This document shows, piece after piece, positions 57,465 through 64,000 of a DNA stretch of 64,000 bases (its first letter is position 1; the number at the start of each line of letters is the position of its first letter). Origin of the DNA: Armillaria gallica (Eukaryota; Basidiomycota; Agaricomycetes; Agaricales; Physalacriaceae); contig JBANDB010000014.1 of NCBI GenBank assembly GCA_037576215.1, positions 1,426,001 through 1,490,000 on the forward strand. Reading direction: 5' to 3'. The notes under the pieces were generated by a model. That model had not been told where the DNA came from. It made no database searches and was given only the letters and a program-made list of their open reading frames with translations. The position numbers and the translations under genes are program-made.

Positions 57465-60003
57465 ATGCCTCCGCGAAAAGAGTGCGCCAATCCATTATTT
57501 GCAGCATGGATCGGAGAAAAGCTGAAACACATGAAAGAGAAAAGCCTGGTATGTATCTCCACTTTGGTCGAATATACCATCTAATTTCCCGTTAGACTCA
57601 AACCTTTGCTTCACGTACGCAAAGGCGCTCAAAGGAATACGAGAACATCCAGAGCCTGTTGACGTTCATTCAGTCAAACAAGTCAAGTTTATTGGCCCAA
57701 GTATCGCCGACTTTCTCAAGAAAAAAATGATGGAGCACAGTGTTCGAGTCGGTGGCACCGAACTCCCTCCGTTAACGCCTACTCCAAAAAAGCGTGGCAG
57801 GCAACCGAGAAAGAAGACTGCCCAACGGCGAGATGATGACAGCCCAAGTGCTGGCCCGTCAACGGGGAAACGACCCGGAAGTTCACGAGATACCTCGGAA
57901 TCACGTCCTGTCAAGCGTCCTGCCTATCCCGACGGCGATTATTATGACCCTGTCCCGAACAATATCTTCCAGTTTTGTTATCTTGGTGTGTTGATTAGAA
58001 AGTTCTCACTGCGTCTACATATTTATTGACTTCCCACCAAGACCACTCTGACCGCCCCGTAAGCAATCTCAATGAAGCACACGCTCAAGTGTACTTTATG
58101 GAAAACTCGCATCGCATGGGCTATAAAGTTCGATATCTGGTGGGACATGAATATGCCATGCAAGGACGGCTCTATGGTTCCAACCCTTCTGGCGACGGGA
58201 AATCAGCTACTGCCTTCATGGATATCGAAGACACCGACAATTTTGCAATATCGACACTGCCACTCGAGGAATTTGCACGGCCGTCCCTTTCCGATCTGTT
58301 GTCCGCGGAAACTGCTGGGCAACGCAGAATAACATATTCTCTCGATCCAAGCAGGCAGGCCTCCACATCGTATTCCAAGGCAAGCACGTCTACAACCAGT
58401 TCCACCGCGGAAAGGTTGAAAGCTATCGAGGAGAGGCTCAATGCTCCCCACCAGGCAACAGTCTCCCGTTCCAGTCTGCAAAAGATTGGGTCATATTCTG
58501 TACCTTCTACCCCACAGATATCCCCGTCTAGGACTAGCAATGTCTCTATGGCAGACGCCCCACCTTTCATGGCGAGCAATGGGGCTTTGTCGTCGAATAT
58601 GAACCGCGTTGCATCGGGGTCTAGTCCTCTCCCTCTTAGGGGTGTTGCACCAACAGTCTTAGGTGTAAGCAGGTCCCAGACCGAAGCCGATCCGAGCAGG
58701 ACTAGCAGCCGTCCTGTAGCAATGGCTCACTCCCAAACTATGCCGACATTGGATCCGACAAGAAATCGGACGCGTAACCGACCCCGACTTTCCCATGCCA
58801 TTCCAAATCTTCCACCTACCCAGACCATTGACAACACCTCCGTTGATCCAAGGAACTTCATTCCCTTCGACCCAATTATCTTTCGAGCTCGTACTTACGA
58901 GATCGTTCTGATTATTGATAATCGTGAAATTAAGGATCAACAGAATCGGGACTATTTCAAAATACAACTGGAGAAGCGGGGCATCAAAGTAGAGGTGCGC
59001 GCGCTGGTTCTGGCCGACGCTTGCTGGATTGCGCGGAAGATAAATCCAGCTGGCGACGAGATGGATGAGGTGGTGCTCGACGCCATCGTGGAACGAAAAA
59101 CGTTGAAAGATTTACACATTAGTATCGTCAAAGACAAGCGGTTTCATGAGCAAAAGGTGATCCGTTCCTTTTTCCATGCTTCTCATTCTTACCACTGTCC
59201 ACAGTTCCGTTTACACCAGTCTGGTATTACGCACGTATACTACCTTGTTGAAAATTACAGTAAGCAATATTTTCTTTTTCATTTATTGCTCAATGATGTA
59301 TCATTCAGAGGTGGATCACGCTCTTAAGGAATATGAGCTTCAGATCAATACGGCGCTGTCATCAACGCAGGTCGTTGACGGTTTCATGGTAAAAGAGACG
59401 CGTAATATACAAGATACAATCACCTGGTATGTCGGTGTACACAAGGGTCTAATGGACGCCTACAAGGTTTGCACTTTCTCCTGCTGTTCTGTACTTCGGC
59501 TTATTTATGTCCTATATTAGGAGAAAGACCTACACGTCATTCCCTCAACATCTATCCGACGACACAGCTACCTGGATATGCAAAAGATGCTCCGAGACCG
59601 ACATCCCGATCGCGTCTATCTAACGACATTTACTCAGTTCCAGTCTCTGAACTCCAAGAACGGATTCACGACTGTGAGCACTGTCTGGGCAAAGATGTTA
59701 TTGAGCGTGCACGGTTTGAGCCCAGAGAAAGTGGGCGCTATCCTCAACAAATACCCCACCCCTACGAGCCTATACATGGCATTTTGCGAGGCGGAAGACA
59801 TACAACGGACGATGCAACAGCATGAAGACAGCAATGGTGGTCCGCAGGTACCAAAAGGAAAGCGGAAGGCTAGAAGCGATGTACTCAGGGCGGAGCTGCT
59901 GTTGGCCGATATAAACCGGGAGAGTGGGAGACCTATTGGGGACGCCTTGAGTAAGAAGATTTATACGCTGCTGATGTCGGAGGATTATAGCTCTGATGAG
60001 TGA
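57465..60003 (+). CDS. MUS81: MUS81, catalytic subunit of the structure-specific endonuclease
   Basis: XPF/ERCC4-family nuclease. Start MPPRKECANPLFAAWIGEKL and LCFTYAKALKGIREHPEPV (N-terminal helix-hairpin-helix). A basic linker (KKRGRQPRKKTAQRR) and a winged-helix segment follow (58030-58180; YKVRYLVGHEYAM). A Ser-rich linker leads to the nuclease domain (58900-59600): VLIIDNREIKDQQNRDYF, then the catalytic VERKTLKDL (E-R-K-x-x-x-D complete, 59089-59115), DKRFHEQKFRLHQSGI. The C-terminal HhH includes LSVHGLSPEKVGAILNKYPTP. Stop at 60001-60003. About five introns. All catalytic residues are intact. Confidence 0.95.
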
Positions 60004-60628
60004 TCTTGGACTTTATTTGTTGTCGATTATCTTTCTTCATTTCGGTAGGACTGGACGCCAGACCGAATTTAAAATTCACATGTACCCATGTATAAATCCC
60101 AGGTCAATCTCTAGAGAAAACCTGTCGGTACGCAAACCAGAGATTGGATAACCTTGAATTACAAGTCTCCTCTCACTTTAGTCAAACATTGCAACGGCAT
60201 CATGCTCTTGGTTTGAGTTACGGCTCGTCTGTCCTTTGGAAATTCACCATTTATTAGGACAGGAAGTGTGGAGAATCCAGAACGTCCCCCGGAAACTCGG
60301 AAGCCATTCAGTGGTGGTCTCTTTCAACTTCTTTATCGCGATTGTCTTTGTTCACGAACAACGCCACGATAAGGGGTTCCATAAGGAGTAACGCGTCGAA
60401 ATATTCTCAGAATTGTGATGATGGAAAAAATGAACAAAGGCAATATGGTCGGGATGCTAGCCACTGCCCGGATCCTGTTTTCCATTGATATAAAGGGCCC
60501 ATTCAACCTTCGATCTCTTTCCCCTACGAACAGCTCGAATACTTGTCGCAGCTCTGGCCAGCTTGCTATCCCCTTGGACACAATTTTGTGATCTAACACT
60601 CTCATTCACTCCCTCTCCTTTGTAAATC
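60004..60628. other. Intergenic region 3' of MUS81
   Basis: About 625 bp, MUS81 3' flank and promoter of the four-TM gene. A minus-strand open frame (60333-60605) has no supporting feature. Confidence 0.4.
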
Positions 60629-61497
60629 ATGAGGACGTTCTTTGTAACTTTTCGGGTTATTCGACTCGAGGCATATGGTCAGTGGCATTTTATATTTCTG
60701 AACGACAACATAAACATCCTTCGTTCATTCCAGTCCTCACTTGTCTTGTCAGCGCGGCCATGGTGGCCTTGTTGATAGCCTCGATCATTGCGGGGTCTGT
60801 AGGGAGTACGTCGTCTCACAATGGCAGTTGGTTCTCTAATAAATAAATCCACCTTCTAGTTCCCGAAGACATCCTTTTTATCCTAGATGGTCTTCCATTT
60901 ATTGTTCTCCAAGTTTCCGCGTGCTGTGGGTACAAATTCGAAATAGTATCAAAGGTTCGCAACATGGTGACATTTGGTGTGCTCTTCGTGGTTACTCTGG
61001 GCGAGTCCTTCATTCACAATAGTTGCGCCTCTGAATTCTAATTCACTTTATAGCATCATCAATTTTGACCACTGTCCTCTATGCGCAAGGACACCTGATC
61101 GAAAATTTTGCTGCGCTTCCGAACTCAAAGTCATTGGCCATTGCTCTAGTTGTTTTATCATGGGTTTCGCCACCGACAGGTTCGCCTTGCTCTCGTTTAC
61201 CTTATATTCCGGTGCTGACGATCGATAGCCGTTATCGGTTTCGTTGTCTCATACAAAGATTCCATACAGCCCTCTCACATCAACCAACCTCCTCGAGTGT
61301 GGGACAGAATATATAATAACGAGCCGAATCTTTCTAGGACACATTCGATGGAACTAGGCCATATCACGACAGAATACAAAATAGGAAGCTTCACTACGTG
61401 GGATCCGTCGAGGACCCATAGAACAGTCATACCAAGAGTGCAACTAGAAGCAAACTGTCGGATTCCGGAGCAATGGACAACCGTGGCATTAGACTAG
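60629..61497 (+). CDS. Predicted four-transmembrane protein of unknown function
   Basis: Small exons join to a protein with hydrophobic segments VLTCLVSAAMVALLIASII, ILFILDGLPFIVLQVSACCG, MVTFGVLFVVTLASSILTTV and LAIALVVLSWVSPP..AVIGFVVS. These are probably four TM helices, followed by a polar C-terminal tail (from SYKDSIQPSH to the stop at 61495). The intron after VVTL fits only with a GC donor (61001-61002, GCGAGT) and acceptor TATAG near 61053; a GT donor two bases later breaks the hydrophobic frame. It resembles the many small 4-TM membrane proteins of mushroom genomes, but no named family is recognised. Confidence 0.55.
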
Positions 61498-61560
61498 ACT
61501 TAGATCGCCGTTCTTATACTTGCACTTCGTTGGATGATACATATATCTGGAAGTCACATT

Positions 61561-63053
61561 TTATAGCTCGGATGACTCTGTGGTATCTGGCGGTAGGTTA
61601 TCGCTGGTTTCCCACTCAAGGTCAGGTTCTCCATCTACATCAACACCAGTATTTTCAGAGATCACAGATACATTTCCATTTTCGATGCATCCCACATCTA
61701 AGGGCGAAATTTGAGTGCTCGATGGCAGTACTAAAGGATCGGCGGCAGGCCATGAACGTTGCGAGACCTGATTAGCAATGTTGGGCATATGGCCGTGGTC
61801 ATCCGGCAGCACCGAGATACCGGCTGGGCCAACTATATAGTCCAAGGATGCTGGCGAAGACACGGAACTGAAAATAATGCTCAGTCGTCGGATGAGGGTA
61901 GCTTGGTCGGTTTCGGAGCTAGTTAGCTTCGAGGCACCAGCTGGTACACCCGAGTCGTCGAGTTTTAAACGCTTTTCCGCGAAAGAATCCTGTAGATACC
62001 TGCGTCGACTTGTGCGAGAGAGCTGGATGCGAGCGTTGATTTGGTTTGCCCAAACCAGACCCAAACTAGCTTCTTTCCTGTCCTCCCCGGGTATGCTGTC
62101 ACCACGGCCGAACCAGCGAGATTCGTCACTGTACGAAACGCTATTGTCGTTGGCCTCCACTGGTTCTCGGTCAAATGCATCCACGACCTCGTTGAGAACG
62201 AGAACTGCGATCTTGTATTTGCTCGAAAGGATATGCAGCAAGGAGGATACTTCAGCGATATCCCTCGAGCGCTGGACCAGCGTCTTTGTGGTAGTTTTGT
62301 CTGTGGTATGGAACAGTTCACCGAGGGCATCGATGACCAGGAGTTTAACGGGTTTGCTTGCGGGGTCGGCGAGCTTTGAATCGACGAACTGGGGGAGTAT
62401 TCCGGATAGGACGTGGATTAACACGGGTATCGTAGGGCAGGACATGGTGTGAACGTCGTGGAGTCCACACAGTGAAGGAGACAGTAACGGGTGGGCGTCC
62501 AGTATGTTGAGCAGGCGCGCCGTTGGAAGCACCGAGGACGTTGTTAGGTAGCAAGTCGAGCCAAGAAGTCCCCCAAGCCTCGGCGGTATCTGCACCAGCA
62601 GTGACAACTGCAAAGCCAGCTGCGTTTTTCCAGCCGCACTGAGGAAAAGTAAGAATTGTGTACTGGATGAAACAAGTGCAAAGTCAGACCTTTCACCAAC
62701 GACCTCCCATAGCATATCTGTTCGTATTCCGCCGCCAAGGGCATGGTCGAGATGCTCGTCTCCTGTTGTAATCTTCTCCTCGCTTTCATGCGCAAGTTCC
62801 TGGAGTGTTTGTATTCCACATAGGTCATCCTGAAACAGAATCTCGACAATCCTCTTGGCCTCCAAGGGCGAAATGCGGCATCTGCGAGCCAATTCTTCAG
62901 GCGGAGCTAAAAGTACATCGTCGGGAGTCAGATAATTCCCTGCTCGGGCCGTTAGCAGCATCCTCGCGACTTCCTAGTTTATATACCTTTCTTAAGAGCA
63001 ATCCGTTGTACATCAAGAAGCTTGTCAAAGGGAGAAATGTTGGTGGTGCTCAT
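61561..63053 (-). CDS. RAD57: RAD57-like RecA/Rad51-family recombination mediator (RAD51 paralogue)
   Basis: RAD51-paralogue ATPase that helps RAD51 load on single-stranded DNA. The start MSTTNISPFDKLLDVQRIAL (63053) joins across an intron to NYLTPDDVLLAPPEELARRC, an N-terminal helical domain. The core has ITTGDEHLDHALGGGI, a Walker A GE.AAGKTQLALQ (near 62640; the GE and AAGKT halves are separated by an intron), LLVIDALGELFH (Walker B) and IAVLVLNEVVDAFDREP. A polar C-terminus ends at 61561. Fungal RAD57 and animal XRCC3 share this layout; RAD57 is preferred for a fungus. The Walker A intron is stop-free, so the unspliced ORF is misleading. Confidence 0.85.
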
Positions 63054-63106
63054 GAAGGAAACACGTTGTTTGCACACAAGGCAACCAGAAAACAATGACG
63101 CATAAT

Positions 63107-64000
63107 TTATGAAATCCTCCATAACAAACATATGTACGTAAACACAGATCGCTCTCCTCTCATCGTTGCCGTGAAGCTATAGAAGTGTCCGAGTTCGTCC
63201 GCCCTAGGAACCCACCCACAACACTGGAAACAGTTTCCGTGATCTGACGCTGCTGAACCTGGGAGTGCTTTACGTAGAACAGACGGACACTCGTCGAGTT
63301 CCACACTCCCAGAGGAGTCATGCCTCGAACGTAGATTTCCCCCCAAATTAAAGAAGTCAGCCATACGATGGAAGCGTCCGACCACTGTTCGTGTAATAAG
63401 CGACACTGGGACTACAAGCAGAAAGGAAAACCAACGGACCAGGAATTTCCGAGGTGTTAAGGGAGGAATGGGAGGTAATACGTCTTTTAGAGTTACTGAC
63501 CCTAGGAAGTCTAATACTGCAGACGTCGAATTGGCTTTTTGCCGTGATGCTTGAAGTTCTTGCACTTTTGGTAAGAGCTCAGATATTACTAGCATTACAG
63601 GGTCTAAGGGTAAGCTGAATGGAAGGTGCGTTAGTACCAATGTCCAAATAATGAATGAACCAATATACCCTTCCTGCCAAGACGACACCTATAAAACACA
63701 ACAGTCAGAGATATTTATCGATTGGTGCAAGAAACACAAACCCAATCATGAGTGGGTATGAAGCCGTTCCTCCCAATACCAGAAGCCGCAACCCGCTCAA
63801 GGCTGATACTCGTATCGGATGACAGGGATCGCCTCTCCTTCATTTTACCTCGAGCCTTCTCAGACACCGACGGCGCAGGATCCGCTGTTGGTATAGACTC
63901 AGCTGTCGGCGACATCGGTGGTACAACCACCGAGGTCTCTGCATCGTGATCGGGGGAAGTAGCGATTTCCTCCAGTTGGTCCTGAGACTCGCTCGAAAGA
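63107..64000 (-). CDS. HID1-family protein, C-terminal part
   Basis: The gene runs off the right edge. A Ser/acidic linker (VSEKARGKMKERRSLSSD) leads to GFIPTHDWVSSWQEG. An intron of about 50-55 nt (about 63617-63670) then joins to LPLDPVMLVISELLPKVQELQ. The W-x-x-SWQ-x-LPLD-x-(I/V)-x-x-x-ISELLPK signature is that of HID1 (dymeclin-like), a Golgi-associated trafficking protein. The 3' end beyond TPRKFLVRWFSFLLVV is not conserved, and the stop at 63107 is a simple frame end. Confidence 0.75.

Overview
The window is nuclear DNA from a filamentous basidiomycete, most likely an agaricomycete. Genes are packed tightly on both strands. Nearly all are split by many roughly 50-nt GT-AG introns, and some exons are very short. 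The proteins carry fungal and mushroom signatures: a Bni1-type formin, an ATG8, a Met30/SconB-type F-box protein, and an MLKL-N-terminal-like/kinase-like protein of the kind expanded in mushrooms. I find 34 protein-coding genes (two cut by the window edges) and one tRNA. I see no transposon, CRISPR array or viral gene. All gene models were spliced by eye, so exon edges are inferences from reading frame, splice signals and family conservation.

Region 1 (1-15 kb): sulfate permease (3' part), TACO1/YebC, a mitochondrial-type SDR oxidoreductase, nucleoside diphosphate kinase, QCR7, transketolase, CMC2, a YicI-type GH31 alpha-xylosidase, serine dehydratase and PET100. Region 2 (15-27.5 kb): formin, a PEBP-like GPI-type secreted protein, an RBM5/10-type splicing factor, a complex I B15-like subunit, COQ7 and a PGG-repeat protein. 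Six genes of respiratory-chain synthesis or assembly (TACO1, QCR7, CMC2, PET100, B15-like, COQ7) lie within the first 26 kb.

Region 3 (27.5-37 kb): an intron-bearing tRNA-Leu(TAA); a composite gene joining an MLKL-like four-helix N-terminus, a degenerate kinase domain and a RasGEF module; an F-box/WD40 protein; and GSK3. A 2.9-kb gene-poor stretch follows. Region 4 (39.8-55.5 kb): a class I HDAC overlapping a transaldolase tail-to-tail, a bestrophin-like channel, ATG8, an SPFH/band-7 protein, ER glucosidase I (GH63), an unknown Pro/Ser-rich protein, RNase Z and a small unknown ORF.

Region 5 (55.5-64 kb): EME1 and MUS81 are divergent neighbours with 119 bp between their start codons, so both subunits of one structure-specific endonuclease share a promoter. 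A four-TM protein, RAD57 (the same homologous recombination pathway) and the 3' part of HID1 follow.

Several conserved housekeeping genes (sulfate permease twice, TACO1, transketolase, HDAC) are broken by single-base frame changes at short homopolymers. This looks more like residual sequencing error than gene decay and affects how every model here should be read. The most interesting biology is the MLKL-like/pseudokinase/RasGEF composite gene and the EME1-MUS81 divergent pair.
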